From Candidatus Methanophagales archaeon (GTDB lineage: Archaea > Halobacteriota > Syntropharchaeia > Alkanophagales > Methanospirareceae), in the NCBI GenBank assembly GCA_017883965.1, contig JAFNKG010000018.1, positions 1 through 36,645 of the forward strand: a stretch of 36,645 bases of DNA. Direction: 5' to 3'. The position numbers and the translations under genes are program-made. Shown here in pieces: positions 1 through 7,917 of this stretch. How positions within the stretch are numbered: the stretch's first letter is position 1; each line of letters opens with the position of its first letter. The notes under the pieces are model-generated. The model was given only the letters and a program-made list of their open reading frames with translations. It ran no database searches and had not been told where the DNA came from.

Positions 1-124
1 GTGATGTCAATAAATTATTTTTAAAATTTCACAATGTGTTATCATCAAAACTATCCACGATGTGATGTCAAGTCACATTTAGTGTTTAGTATTTATAAGT
101 CCACAGGATATTGAGCAATTACTA
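1..124. other. Window edge, no gene seen
   Basis: Short AT-rich stretch at the left edge. GTGATGTCAA occurs at the very start and again near position 62, a short direct repeat. No coding frame or RNA gene is recognisable here. It lies downstream of the small secreted protein gene on the minus strand and may hold that operon's end. Confidence 0.4.
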
Positions 125-511
125 TCATATCTCACCGTATTCATAAGAAAAATCGCGTGATAACAAATGGAAAGAGAAATTGACGCTGTATTTTTTCACC
201 GTGTTTGCCGGTATTATTATTTCTTCGTGAGCGTCACCGCCGTCATTCCACTTTATTGATACGTCTGTATCGGCGGAATTATTTAGCGTCACGGTATAGC
301 TGCCGGCAATGCTTGCATGCCATAAATCCACATGTATCTCATAATCCGTTAGCTCACAGCCGAGATCGTTTATCTGTATCGCATATTTTTCAGTTTCATC
401 ACTCGCTAACCTCAATGCAGATGCAGATTCGAGGTTGAGCATGAAAACAAAAAGTGTTGCTGTTGCTATTGCAAAGATAAATAAAAACAGCCAGTATTTC
501 TTTTTTTCCAT
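125..511 (-). CDS. Small secreted or membrane-anchored protein of unknown function
   Basis: 128 residues. The N-terminus is a basic MEKKK followed by a hydrophobic segment (about residues 7-26), so it is probably a signal peptide or single membrane anchor. The rest (about residues 35-128) looks beta-rich, with a motif around DYEIHVDLWHASIAGSYTV, and would lie outside the membrane. I do not recognise the family. A strong ribosome site (GGAGGCGGTGA) sits just before the start. It is the last gene of a minus-strand run with the EpsI-like and exosortase-like genes, 40 nt after the EpsI stop, so it may be an accessory or cargo of that sorting system. It has no C-terminal sorting signal of its own. 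The link to sorting is inferred from position only. Confidence 0.6.
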   Translation of the reverse strand: MEKKKYWLFLFIFAIATATLFVFMLNLESASALRLASDETEKYAIQINDLGCELTDYEIHVDLWHASIAGSYTVTLNNSADTDVSIKWNDGGDAHEEIIIPANTVKKYSVNFSFHLLSRDFSYEYGEI

Positions 512-551
512 TTTTCACCGCCTCCCTTTCATTATTATATTATATATATCG

Positions 552-1433
552 TTATTCTATCTTCTTTCTTATTTGTGGATAGAAGATAATTGCCAGAAGT
601 GCAAGAAATAGCAATACGATTGCCACTTTGCCGGTGACCGAACCAGAAGCGAGGAGTGTAAAAAGAACAGGGTCTTCCTTTTGTAGCTCAAACATGCAGG
701 GTATCGTATCAGCCATGAACTCCTTTGTTATATTGAGAATTCCATCGTAAGAGCCTTCGGTAGGTGCGAGTGCTGATACACGAATCATGGTAACGGTATT
801 TGAGGCAAATGGGTTATCCTTCACGTAGAAATAGAGAATTACTCTTCGCTCTGTAACCTTTCCATCTTCTTTTGATTCCTTTACGACAATGAGCTTCTTG
901 GCTGAAATTGTTTCGTTGAAATATACGCTCTCTTTCGCCTTTGCCCTCTCCTTCCAGGTAGCGTATAAGGGCTCTTCTATCCAGCTTACATTCTGCACAA
1001 GTATCATCTCTTTACCTTCTTCCTCTATCGTATAGCCCATTGCAGGATAACATACGGGTGGAGGATGAAAGCTTGAGCGGTTATTGCTTTGAACAATGAG
1101 AAAAAAAATCGGTTGATACAATTTTGGATGCGAATAAGCACGCATGAGCATCACGTCCGCACCGAGGCGTTCTGCAACCCCTGTCGTGTTGTAATCCGAC
1201 CCTTTCCAATCGCCGATTTCATTTGGAAATGCCTTCACGTGCTCATTACTACCGAAATCCATCTTCGCTCTAACAGGCGTTTCAGATTCTGAGGCATGCG
1301 AGAGCTCGGTGCCGATTGTGGTGATGGATTTGGCGATGAGCATAGAAGGCGTTGAAAGAAGTATGATAATCACGAAAGAGAGTAAAAGAAGTCCGATAAT
1401 ACTGCAATATTCCTCGAAGAAACTTCTTCTCAT
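552..1433 (-). CDS. EpsI-like (DUF3485) exosortase-associated protein
   Basis: About 293 residues from the preferred ATG at 1433, which has GGGGTGAGG upstream; a GTG at 1445 would add four residues. There is an N-terminal membrane helix (about residues 10-35 in the longer frame), a large extracytoplasmic domain and a C-terminal helix (about 270-290) followed by basic residues. The motif FHPPPVCYPAMGY, with His127 and Cys132 in the longer frame, matches the conserved H..(E/P)VCYPA.G(W/Y) signature of the EpsI/DUF3485 family that accompanies exosortases. The preceding exosortase-family gene ends only about 25 nt upstream on the same strand, which supports the call. The exact role is not established for archaeal members; it may assist substrate processing or transfer. 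Confidence 0.82.
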   Translation of the reverse strand: MRRSFFEEYCSIIGLLLLSFVIIILLSTPSMLIAKSITTIGTELSHASESETPVRAKMDFGSNEHVKAFPNEIGDWKGSDYNTTGVAERLGADVMLMRAYSHPKLYQPIFFLIVQSNNRSSFHPPPVCYPAMGYTIEEEGKEMILVQNVSWIEEPLYATWKERAKAKESVYFNETISAKKLIVVKESKEDGKVTERRVILYFYVKDNPFASNTVTMIRVSALAPTEGSYDGILNITKEFMADTIPCMFELQKEDPVLFTLLASGSVTGKVAIVLLFLALLAIIFYPQIRKKIE

Positions 1434-1458
1434 TTCATACCTCACCCCTGTGACTTAG

Positions 1459-2283
1459 CTAGCGTTTAACCTTACATCCAATAGTTATACTGATGAGTAT
1501 CAAAAATATAAATGCAGTGATGAAGAGAAAAGGGCTGGAGAAGTTATGGAAGAACTTCATTGCTGTTTCTGCGCCATAAGAATTGGCAACGAGCAGTATT
1601 GCGACGACCCTGAATATGTTGGCGCCAATCGCAATCGGAACTGCGGCACAGAAGAGAACCGCTTTTTTATACGTGGGGCATCTTAGAACGTAAATAAGTA
1701 TTGCTGCCATTGCCAATAGCGAGAGCAATGTATTCATGCCACTGCAAGGCAGTCCGATGGTGAAAGCAGCATTTTGCAGGTGTATCTCCGCTCCTATCCT
1801 TTCAACTGGAATCCCAAGCAGTTCGATAATTGATGCGGAATAGCGTGCTGAGAAGGATTGCAGAACAAATGTGAGTTTTTTCAGGATTAAGAGTGGTAAA
1901 GGGATAGCGAAGATGAGGAATGATACAGGGAATAGAAGAGAACGCATTACGGGTTTTCCATAGAAATAAAGGATTAAGCCGCTTGCGGTGAATAAGAAAG
2001 AGAGCGCGGATAAGAAGGGGAAGAGTTTGATATATCCGATAGTGTAAAGGAGAAGACCGAAAGCGAAGATGAAGATTCCGGGTTTGAAAGGTTCGGGTTC
2101 GTCTTCCTTCTTATGTTTACGGATAATTATCCATGCGATAACGCCAGAGATAATCGGAATCAAGAACCCATGAGAGTAGTAGGGGTCTGTCAGCCAAACA
2201 TTAATTAACCACGTAAAAGTGCGAAAATATAAGAGGGATAAGAGGAGTGCGATAAAAATCGGGGTCTTCTTCATGTATTTCAC
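1459..2283 (-). CDS. Exosortase/archaeosortase family transpeptidase
   Basis: 274 residues with about eight hydrophobic helices. The family's three catalytic positions are visible: Cys180 in GLPCSGMNT, Arg225 in GANIFRVV and His246 in FFHNFSSPF. Exosortases and archaeosortases are membrane cysteine transpeptidase-like enzymes that recognise a C-terminal tripartite signal (short motif, helix, basic tail) and are thought to cleave it and attach the protein to a lipid or glycan. Start is GTG at 2283 or ATG at 2274, with a weak ribosome site. The upstream neighbour ends 7 nt away and encodes a protein with a PEF-type C-terminal signal, so substrate and enzyme appear co-transcribed; an EpsI-like gene follows. 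An archaeosortase C-like subtype is inferred from the neighbour's signal, not from the enzyme itself. Confidence 0.9.
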   Translation of the reverse strand: MKYMKKTPIFIALLLSLLYFRTFTWLINVWLTDPYYSHGFLIPIISGVIAWIIIRKHKKEDEPEPFKPGIFIFAFGLLLYTIGYIKLFPFLSALSFLFTASGLILYFYGKPVMRSLLFPVSFLIFAIPLPLLILKKLTFVLQSFSARYSASIIELLGIPVERIGAEIHLQNAAFTIGLPCSGMNTLLSLLAMAAILIYVLRCPTYKKAVLFCAAVPIAIGANIFRVVAILLVANSYGAETAMKFFHNFSSPFLFITAFIFLILISITIGCKVKR

Positions 2284-2289
2284 TTTAGA

Positions 2290-2997
2290 TTATGTTTTAA
2301 TTTTTCTCTTCTTTGTTAGTAAAACGTATCCTGCGAGTGCGAGCAAACCTGTGGAGGATAAGATGAGCGTGCTGAGTTCGGGGACGGGGTAGCCGGGGTC
2401 TGAGGAGGGGAAGGTGAGGTTAGAGAGTTTGTCTCCTTTATAATAGTAAATCCTAAGCTCCTCGTCAGGATAATCAGGGCAGCTCCAGTTTACTCGAAGG
2501 GCTAACCATTCACTAGTGTTAAAATCTTGAGTAGTACTACCATCATCTATACATGTAATAGTGGAATTAATAGCGTCTTCTTTTGGACTTATACTGCCAC
2601 CAGCTAAGTGAGTTAGTATATCACCGCTACTATTCAGCTTGTACACATCAGCATATAACGTCCCATTAGATGTATTTGCATCAACCGTTTCATGATCAAC
2701 ATACAAAATCCAATTATTTTCCCCAAAGGATAAATTTACCTGTGCAGCATTTTCAGCATACCACCATGCAGGTGTTCCGTCAGTTGGGAAATCTTTCCAT
2801 GTTTTAGTGGCCGATCTATTTTTACTCATGTTAATATCCATTAAGTGATCTATACCATCTTTTGCTGATATTACAGGAGATGTATCTTCACCCAAAAGGC
2901 GCCAACTCTGCGCCGTCTCCGCCCCCACCACCTGCACACTCGCCAGCACCAACATCTCCAATACCAAAACCCCAATCAATCCTCTATTCGTATGCAT
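2290..2997 (-). CDS. Secreted protein with PEF-CTERM-like sorting signal
   Basis: About 235 residues from the ATG at 2997. The reading frame stays open upstream to 3111, but only the 2997 start puts a signal peptide (MHTNRGLIGVLVLEMLVLAS, cut near VVGAE) at the N-terminus. The mature domain is rich in Ser, Thr, Asn and beta-forming residues and has several N-x-S/T sites. The C-terminus has motif, helix and basic tail in the right order: VPELST, then LILSSTGLLALAGYVLL, then TKKRK. This resembles the PEF-CTERM signal handled by archaeosortases, with PEL in place of PEF. The exosortase-family gene lies immediately downstream, so this is its likely dedicated substrate. The mature domain's function is unknown. 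Confidence 0.8.
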   Translation of the reverse strand: MHTNRGLIGVLVLEMLVLASVQVVGAETAQSWRLLGEDTSPVISAKDGIDHLMDINMSKNRSATKTWKDFPTDGTPAWWYAENAAQVNLSFGENNWILYVDHETVDANTSNGTLYADVYKLNSSGDILTHLAGGSISPKEDAINSTITCIDDGSTTQDFNTSEWLALRVNWSCPDYPDEELRIYYYKGDKLSNLTFPSSDPGYPVPELSTLILSSTGLLALAGYVLLTKKRKIKT

Positions 2998-3116
2998 AAT
3001 ATTTATGTGAATTTGTATAGTTGAATATCTCATTAAAAGGTTTTCGATTTTTCTCGACGAAAAGGGAAGAAAGAAACTTGAATATCTCTTATTCGAAGAA
3101 GGTGCAGCCACGCGCC

Positions 3117-3656
3117 TTATCGGGTGCTCCTTCTCGGGTTAAATGTCCAATAAAAACCAAACGTCAACAGGATGGATATGCCAACCCACTCAGAAACAAA
3201 AACGTATGTAAGTCCTGAGGAGAGCGAATAAGTCCCGAAAAACGCACCGAAAAAGAAATCAAGCCAGTGCTCTTCTACTATACCTTGCGGAAAATCAAAT
3301 CCAAAGAATGGATAAAACAATGTCTCCGTAAAGAGCCACATCTGGTCTTCGCAAAGATGAATAAAAGAAGCGAAACAGAGGACAAAGCCTCCTATTTCTC
3401 CGCTTCGTTTGTATTTATAAATATAAATGCCGATGAGTAACAATATAAAAGTAAAGAGGAGCGTATGAGCAAATAATCTGCCATTTGAAAGAGAATCTGC
3501 CAGTAAGATTTCTCCTGTCGGCTTGTCTATCAAATCCGGGAGGATAGCGCCTACGAGGACAAAGAGATAAAGCCTGCGATTTGGCTCGATTTTTAATAGA
3601 CGTAAAAGCAGAAATGCAATTCCCAACGTTATTCCCAGATGTCCAAAAAGGAACAT
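3117..3656 (-). CDS. YdjM/DUF457-type membrane-bound metal-dependent hydrolase
   Basis: 179 residues, largely hydrophobic with four or five membrane segments. Polar motifs typical of the DUF457/YdjM family are present at helix ends: GHLGITLG near the N-terminus, LPDLIDKP (about residues 40-47), RLFAHTLL (about 60-67) and HLCEDQMW (about 100-107). The His and Asp residues are the proposed metal ligands. The real substrate is unknown for the family, which has been called a predicted hydrolase. GTGAT lies shortly before the start. It is followed on the same strand by the PEF-CTERM protein gene, about 120 nt away, and comes after tRNA-Leu. A link with the sorting cassette is possible but unproven. 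Confidence 0.75.
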   Translation of the reverse strand: MFLFGHLGITLGIAFLLLRLLKIEPNRRLYLFVLVGAILPDLIDKPTGEILLADSLSNGRLFAHTLLFTFILLLIGIYIYKYKRSGEIGGFVLCFASFIHLCEDQMWLFTETLFYPFFGFDFPQGIVEEHWLDFFFGAFFGTYSLSSGLTYVFVSEWVGISILLTFGFYWTFNPRRSTR

Positions 3657-3742
3657 GTTTAATCACATTCATCAAAGGAAGTCATCGGGTTTAAAATTAC
3701 CGCATCGTTCTTTGTCTCACGAAAACATTTGAAACTATGCTA

Positions 3743-3826
3743 TGCGGGGGGCGTGATTTGAACACGCGGACTCCTACGAGACAGGGTCCTAAGCCCTGCG
3801 CCTTTTCCTAACTCAGCAACCCCCGC
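3743..3826 (-). tRNA. tRNA-Leu (anticodon UAG)
   Basis: Read on the minus strand, it starts GCGGGGG at 3826 and ends CCCCCGC plus discriminator A at 3743, giving a perfect 7-bp acceptor stem. The T arm is GCGTG-TTCAAAT-CACGC. The anticodon loop CTTAGGA is held by a GCAGGG/CCCTGT stem, so the anticodon is UAG, reading CUA leucine. A long variable arm (GTCTCGTAGGAGTC region) fits the class II structure of tRNA-Leu. CCA is not encoded. The first 19 nt overlap the end of moaC on the same strand. Confidence 0.93.
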
Positions 3827-4272
3827 TTCTCTTTCCTCTCCACCCTTATCTCCTCTATCCACGTATGCGGGTAATTTCCCGTTTCGTCCTTCTCCACCGA
3901 TTTCACCATGTCCCAAATCGTCAGCAATGCCACACTCACACCATGCAGTGCGTCCATTTCCACACCTGTTTTCCCAACTGATTTCACAGATACCGCCGCT
4001 TTTATATCGCCCTCACCCTCATCTATCGAGAATTCAACTGTTACGCCTTCAATGCTTATTGGATGGCATAGAGGAATCATATCAGGCGTCTTTTTCACTG
4101 CTAATATCGCCGCCGTTTCCGCACACCTGAGCACATCCCCCTTCTTTATAGTCCCACTTTTTATCTTCTCCACAGTGCTGCTCTTCAATTTTATCCTGCC
4201 AGAAGCTACTGCCACTCGCACGATATCTTCTTTATCGCTTATATCCACCATGCTCACGCTTTGCCGGTGCAT
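3808..4272 (-). CDS. moaC: Cyclic pyranopterin monophosphate synthase (MoaC)
   Basis: 154 residues. MoaC converts the 3',8-cyclo-GTP product of MoaA to cyclic pyranopterin monophosphate in molybdopterin/tungstopterin biosynthesis, in the cytoplasm. Family motifs are clear: MVDIS near the N-terminus, MIPLCHP around residue 65, the block KTGVEMDALHGVSVALLTIWDM and a conserved Lys in KSVEKDE. Length is normal. The first ATG was kept, but the ATG of MVDIS (residue 8) is also possible. The start is 13 nt after the Sec61-beta stop, so the two probably share a transcript. The last five sense codons (RGLLS) and the TAG stop are supplied by the 5' acceptor and D-arm of tRNA-Leu. Core family homology ends near VERKEK, so the tail is probably not needed. 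Confidence 0.95.
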   Translation of the reverse strand: MHRQSVSMVDISDKEDIVRVAVASGRIKLKSSTVEKIKSGTIKKGDVLRCAETAAILAVKKTPDMIPLCHPISIEGVTVEFSIDEGEGDIKAAVSVKSVGKTGVEMDALHGVSVALLTIWDMVKSVEKDETGNYPHTWIEEIRVERKEKRGLLS

Positions 4273-4285
4273 TGTTCAGTTCACA

Positions 4286-4516
4286 TCAAGCTGGCCAGAC
4301 ACCGTAATATATCTCCAGCCCTATTATCACGACACCAATAAACACGCCTATGAGCAGTATCGTCTTCGGTGATAGCTTAACCGCAGACTCCTCTACGTCA
4401 TAATATCTCATCAATCCCGCAGAGGACATAAGCCCACGCTCCTCTCCTCTTCCTCCCCCACCTCCTCCTCTCTTTTCTCCTTTCTTCGCTTTCCTCGTTG
4501 CTTTTCCTTTTGCCAT
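4286..4516 (-). CDS. Preprotein translocase subunit Sec61-beta (archaeal SecG equivalent)
   Basis: About 76 residues from the ATG at 4516 (MAKGKATRKAKK), preceded by GTGATAG; the frame is open a little further upstream to 4549. The protein has a basic, glycine-rich, disordered N-terminus with a run of six glycines, then the family block GLMSSAGLMRYYDVEES, then the single C-terminal membrane helix SPKTILLIGVFIGVVIIGLE and a short outer tail. This is the tail-anchored beta subunit of the archaeal SecYE-beta channel, through which the many secreted proteins of this window would pass. It lies directly upstream of moaC. Identity is secure. Confidence 0.95.
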   Translation of the reverse strand: MAKGKATRKAKKGEKRGGGGGGRGEERGLMSSAGLMRYYDVEESAVKLSPKTILLIGVFIGVVIIGLEIYYGVWPA

Positions 4517-4607
4517 AATTATTCTATCACTTATTATGCATTTATGCATTCATAAATGTAAAAACTATTATAAAGATATTAGCAAATAAAGAAAAGTGGT
4601 GAACGAA

Positions 4608-4887
4608 ATGGTAGTATCTTTTGAAGAAGCTGCAAAAATGCTTGAAATAAAAAAAGAGAAGCTTGCGGAAGAAGGGTTAAAAGCGTATTCGAGAGAGAGA
4701 GAGACTTCGTGAGCTAAGGGCGGAAATTACAGCAATCTATCTAAGATATGGAGTATCCTCTCTTGAGGAGTTCGACGAGAAGATTAACAGAGGTGAATTG
4801 AACGAAAGCGATACGTTTGATGATTTCACTAAGCTTGATTATTTGGAGTGTGAGGAGGAGAAGCTAAGAAAAATCTTGGAGGAATGA
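4608..4887 (+). pseudogene. Frameshifted small antitoxin-like gene with a (GA)7 tract
   Basis: From ATG 4608 (GTGGTGA upstream) the frame reads MVVSFEEAAKMLEIKKEKLA... through KAYSRERE and stops at TGA 4710. A second frame starting in the same place in the repeat continues RLRELRAEITAIYLRYGVSS and runs to TGA 4885, ending KLRKILEE. The frames meet in GAGAGAGAGAGAGA (4691-4704); one more GA unit would join them into a 93-residue acidic, helical protein. The N-terminus resembles a short helix-turn-helix antitoxin, but I cannot name the family with confidence. Natural decay, phase variation by dinucleotide slippage and a sequencing error would all produce this pattern. Confidence 0.6.
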
Positions 4888-4975
4888 GAAAATAATAGAA
4901 AGTGAGTTCAGTGAAGATCCGAAAGAAGTTTTGAGAGAGTTCTTACGAATCGTTAGGGTGAAAATTCATCAATAA
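4884..4975 (+). pseudogene. Very short broken reading frame after the antitoxin-like gene
   Basis: An ATG at 4884 overlaps the TGA of the preceding frame (ATGA) but meets TAA after three codons. In the neighbouring frame the sequence stays open to TAA 4973 and reads KIIESEFSEDPKEVLREFLR then IVRVKIHQ. One extra A in the AAAA run after the ATG would give a continuous 30-residue product. It may be the stub of a partner gene (for example a toxin) of the frameshifted gene upstream. Both breaks lie in simple repeats. Low confidence because it is so short. Confidence 0.3.
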
Positions 4976-4992
4976 ATGGTGTCCGCTAACAT

Positions 4993-7455
4993 CTAACTAA
5001 TAATCACCACTTCCGTGCCATCAACATCAACAATATCACCCTCACTGCTTTTAATTTCACCCATACTTTTGCACAGCTCCACCTTCGTTGCCGTCGCATT
5101 CTCTATATCCCCGGTATCCAGACTTTCCATATCTACTGTATCCACGTATATCTCTATTTTACCCAGCGGTGCACTTAGCGGAATACCACGCTCAGATTTG
5201 TATCTTCTGACTGCCCGGGCAATATCAGCGATTAAGTCACCTTCCTTCTCCGCTTCTAAGTCAATCATATCCGGCTTTACCTCCAGCCATTTCGCTTTAT
5301 GCACACTCTTTTCTCTTTCTCCTTCTCCTTTTGCAATCTGGAAATACATCTCGTCGGCATAAAAAGGAATGAAAGGTGCGAGAAGAACCGAAAGCGTCTC
5401 TAATGTCTCACACAATGCATATTTAGCTGATTCCTTTCCTTCCTCTCCTGACCGTCCATATAACCTCGACTTTACCAGTTCAACGTAATCATCTGCAAGC
5501 ACGTTCCATGCAAAAGCCCTTATATCTTTCATCGCCTCGTCGAACTTGAAGTTCTCCATCGAGTCAGTCACCGACAGGACGAGCTTGTTCAGTTTCGAGA
5601 GCAGCCATTTATCAACAACTCTTAAATCTGCCTCCCCTTCTTCGTATTTATATTCATAATTATAATCCGATAGGTGAATCATAGAGAATCTGAGAATGCT
5701 CCAGAGTTTTTGCATGAATTTACTCGCTGCTACTATATCCTTCCATCGGAATTGCACGTCTGAGCCTACTGCACCGCCAATTGCCGCCCACTGCCTGAAC
5801 ACATCCGCACCGTGTTTTTGAATCACCTCGTCTGGCGAAATAATGTTATTTCTCGATTTGCTCATCTTATACCCATCCTCACCCAATACCATCCCGTTTA
5901 TTATGATGCCACGCCAGGGTATTTTCTTGGTAAGAGCGAGAGAGCGAAGGATGGAATAAAAAGCCCACGTTCTTATGATGTCATGCCCCTGCGGTCTTAG
6001 TTCTACGGGTTCATATTCAATTCCTGATGATGCGTTAAGGTCCCATCCAGCCGCCCAGAGAGCGGTTAGCGAGGAGTCCATCCATGTATCTAACACGTCT
6101 TTCTCACCCTCGTATTCTGTCCCGCCGCAATTAACACAAGGCGCATTCGGGCTCGTCATCAAAGGGTCCACGGGTACTTCGTCTTTCCCTGCAACCTTCA
6201 CGGCACCACATCGTTTGCAATACCAAACCGGGATAGGCACGCTGAAAATCCGCTGCCGCGATATACACCAGTCCCACTCCATGGATTCAACCCAATTTTT
6301 AAGCCTGATGAAGAAATACGCCGGATACCATTTTATCTCCCTCGCCGCTTCTATTATCTCGTCCTTCTTCACACGCACAAACCACTGTCGTGTAGAAATG
6401 ATTTCAATTGGTGTTTTACACCGCCAACAAACACCCACGTTTTGTTTTAGTCTTTCACGCTTCTTAAGCAACCCTTTTGCATTCAAATCGTCTATTATCT
6501 TCTGTTTGCATTCTTCTACGCTTAACCCCTCATATCCACTTGCTACTTCGGTCATCCGCCCTTTTTCGTCTATCGAAGCCCTTAAGGGGAGTTTATGCAA
6601 TTGCCACCATCTCACGTCCTGTCGGTCACCAAAGGTGCATATCATCACAACACCGGTTCCAAACTCCGGGTCAACGCTTTCATCTTCATATACCGTCACA
6701 TTATGCTCAAATATCGGCACTTCCAGTTCTTTACCCATGATGGTTTTATACCGATCGTCATCAGGATGCACCGCAACGGCAACACAACTCGCAAGCAGTT
6801 CTGGTCTCGTAGTCGCAATCTCTACATACTCCGCTTCTTTTTCTACTCCTACCTTCCTGAACAGTATATAATTCAAATAAGCAGCTCTATCTTCATATTC
6901 TACCTCTGCAAAGGCTATTGCAGTCTCACATCGGGGACACCAGTTCACAGGATGTTCTGCTTGATATATTAACCCATCATGATACATTTTTAAGAATGAA
7001 AGCTGAGTATATCTTTTGTATCGGTCGTCCATCGTAACATACTCCTTGCTCCAGTCTATGGACATGCCAAGCCGCCTCATCATTCCCTTCATCTGCTCTA
7101 TATTCCCACCCGTAAGTTGTCTGCAAAGCTCTCTGAACTCCTGCGTGCTTACCTGATGCTTGGATATTCCGTGCGTCTCTTCTACTTTCACCTCCGTCGG
7201 CAGCCCGTGACAGTCCCAGCCCTGCGGAAACATCACCTCGTAACCTCGCATTCGCTTATATCGAGCGATGAAATCAATGTAGCACCAGTTTAACGCATTA
7301 CCTATGTGGAAATCACCGGTAGGGTACGGTGGTGGCGTATCTATGATATAAGGCGGCTTATCCGAAGGCGCATCGAAATAGTATAGCGAATCGTTCCAGC
7401 TCTCCATCCACTTCTTCTCCACTATCTCCGGTTTGTATTTCTTTTCTATTCCCAT
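4993..7455 (-). CDS. valS: Valine--tRNA ligase
   Basis: 820 residues, class I aminoacyl-tRNA synthetase that charges tRNA-Val and edits mischarged threonine. The HIGH-type motif is FHIGN (residues 49-53) after DTPPPYPTG, and KMSKS is present as YKMSKSRNN near residue 530. The block [18 protein letters not shown] and the editing-domain stretch [20 protein letters not shown] are characteristic of archaeal ValRS rather than IleRS or LeuRS. Cysteine pairs in WCPRC, CWRC, CKRC and CVNC suggest zinc sites. The C-terminal anticodon-binding region is followed by a short [20 protein letters not shown] helical part. Slightly shorter than many archaeal ValRS. It is divergent from pth2, with starts 72 nt apart. 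Confidence 0.95.
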   Translation of the reverse strand: MGIEKKYKPEIVEKKWMESWNDSLYYFDAPSDKPPYIIDTPPPYPTGDFHIGNALNWCYIDFIARYKRMRGYEVMFPQGWDCHGLPTEVKVEETHGISKHQVSTQEFRELCRQLTGGNIEQMKGMMRRLGMSIDWSKEYVTMDDRYKRYTQLSFLKMYHDGLIYQAEHPVNWCPRCETAIAFAEVEYEDRAAYLNYILFRKVGVEKEAEYVEIATTRPELLASCVAVAVHPDDDRYKTIMGKELEVPIFEHNVTVYEDESVDPEFGTGVVMICTFGDRQDVRWWQLHKLPLRASIDEKGRMTEVASGYEGLSVEECKQKIIDDLNAKGLLKKRERLKQNVGVCWRCKTPIEIISTRQWFVRVKKDEIIEAAREIKWYPAYFFIRLKNWVESMEWDWCISRQRIFSVPIPVWYCKRCGAVKVAGKDEVPVDPLMTSPNAPCVNCGGTEYEGEKDVLDTWMDSSLTALWAAGWDLNASSGIEYEPVELRPQGHDIIRTWAFYSILRSLALTKKIPWRGIIINGMVLGEDGYKMSKSRNNIISPDEVIQKHGADVFRQWAAIGGAVGSDVQFRWKDIVAASKFMQKLWSILRFSMIHLSDYNYEYKYEEGEADLRVVDKWLLSKLNKLVLSVTDSMENFKFDEAMKDIRAFAWNVLADDYVELVKSRLYGRSGEEGKESAKYALCETLETLSVLLAPFIPFYADEMYFQIAKGEGEREKSVHKAKWLEVKPDMIDLEAEKEGDLIADIARAVRRYKSERGIPLSAPLGKIEIYVDTVDMESLDTGDIENATATKVELCKSMGEIKSSEGDIVDVDGTEVVIIS

Positions 7456-7493
7456 ACGCTCTTTGATTCTCCGCTATTAAGATTACTTTATTT

Positions 7494-7503
7494 GCTTTTA
7501 AAG
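7494..7503. promoter_or_regulatory. Possible shared TATA element between valS and pth2
   Basis: The near-palindromic GCTTTTAAAG sits about 26-33 nt before the pth2 ATG (7528) and about 40-48 nt before the valS ATG (7455, minus strand). Archaeal TATA boxes lie about 26-30 nt upstream of the transcription start, so the same AT-rich core could serve both divergent genes, with a leaderless or very short leader on pth2. Inference from spacing and composition only. Confidence 0.4.
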
Positions 7504-7527
7504 ATTATATTTTATTCTTGAAGAGCT

Positions 7528-7899
7528 ATGCGAAAGATACTCAGCAAACCGCAAAAGGAATATAAACAGTGCATGGTAATCCGAGAAGATTTGAAGCTTT
7601 CAACGGGTAAAGCAGCAGCACAAGCCGCTCATGCTTCCCTGCTCAGCTATGAACTTGCTACGGCGCGGGATAGAAAGAAATGGAAAGCGCAAGGGCAGAA
7701 GAAAGTTATACTGAAGGTAAATAGCGTTGAAGATATATACAAATTAAAGGCAGAAGCTGAGAAGCTTGGACTGTCTTTTGCTATCGTAGAGGACGCCGGG
7801 CTAACTGAAATCCCACCGGGAACAGTGACAGCCATAGGAATAGGACCTGCAAGTGCTGAGGAGCTAGATAAGGTTACGAAGCATCTGGAGTTATTCTAA
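7528..7899 (+). CDS. pth2: Peptidyl-tRNA hydrolase (Pth2 family)
   Basis: 123 residues, the usual length for Pth2, which releases peptides from prematurely dropped peptidyl-tRNA and is the archaeal/eukaryotic type, unrelated to bacterial Pth. Family motifs are KQCMVIREDLKLSTGKAAAQ with AAHASL, then the middle QKKVILKVNSVEDIYKL, and the C-terminal AIVEDAGLTEIPPGTVTAIG with IGPASAEELDKVTKHLELF. The conserved Lys, His and Asp of the active region are present. It is followed 18 nt later by the DUF2119 gene and probably forms an operon with it. Start ATG is well supported by alignment with family N-termini. Confidence 0.96.
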   Translation: MRKILSKPQKEYKQCMVIREDLKLSTGKAAAQAAHASLLSYELATARDRKKWKAQGQKKVILKVNSVEDIYKLKAEAEKLGLSFAIVEDAGLTEIPPGTVTAIGIGPASAEELDKVTKHLELF

Positions 7900-7917
7900 C
7901 TGTGGTGAGGTAATTGA

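Noticed and set aside
3908-4372. 154-codon plus-strand frame opposite moaC and Sec61-beta
   Set aside because: Antisense shadow of two firmly identified genes; Ser/Thr/Phe-rich translation without recognisable domains.
5975-6871. Long plus-strand open frame opposite valS (about 298 codons)
   Set aside because: It lies wholly antisense to the well-conserved valS gene, has low-complexity Ser/His/Leu-rich translation and no family motif.
4993-7455. Isoleucine--tRNA ligase as alternative name for the synthetase
   Set aside because: The [18 protein letters not shown] and [20 protein letters not shown] blocks and the overall layout fit archaeal ValRS better; IleRS is longer and has a different editing region.
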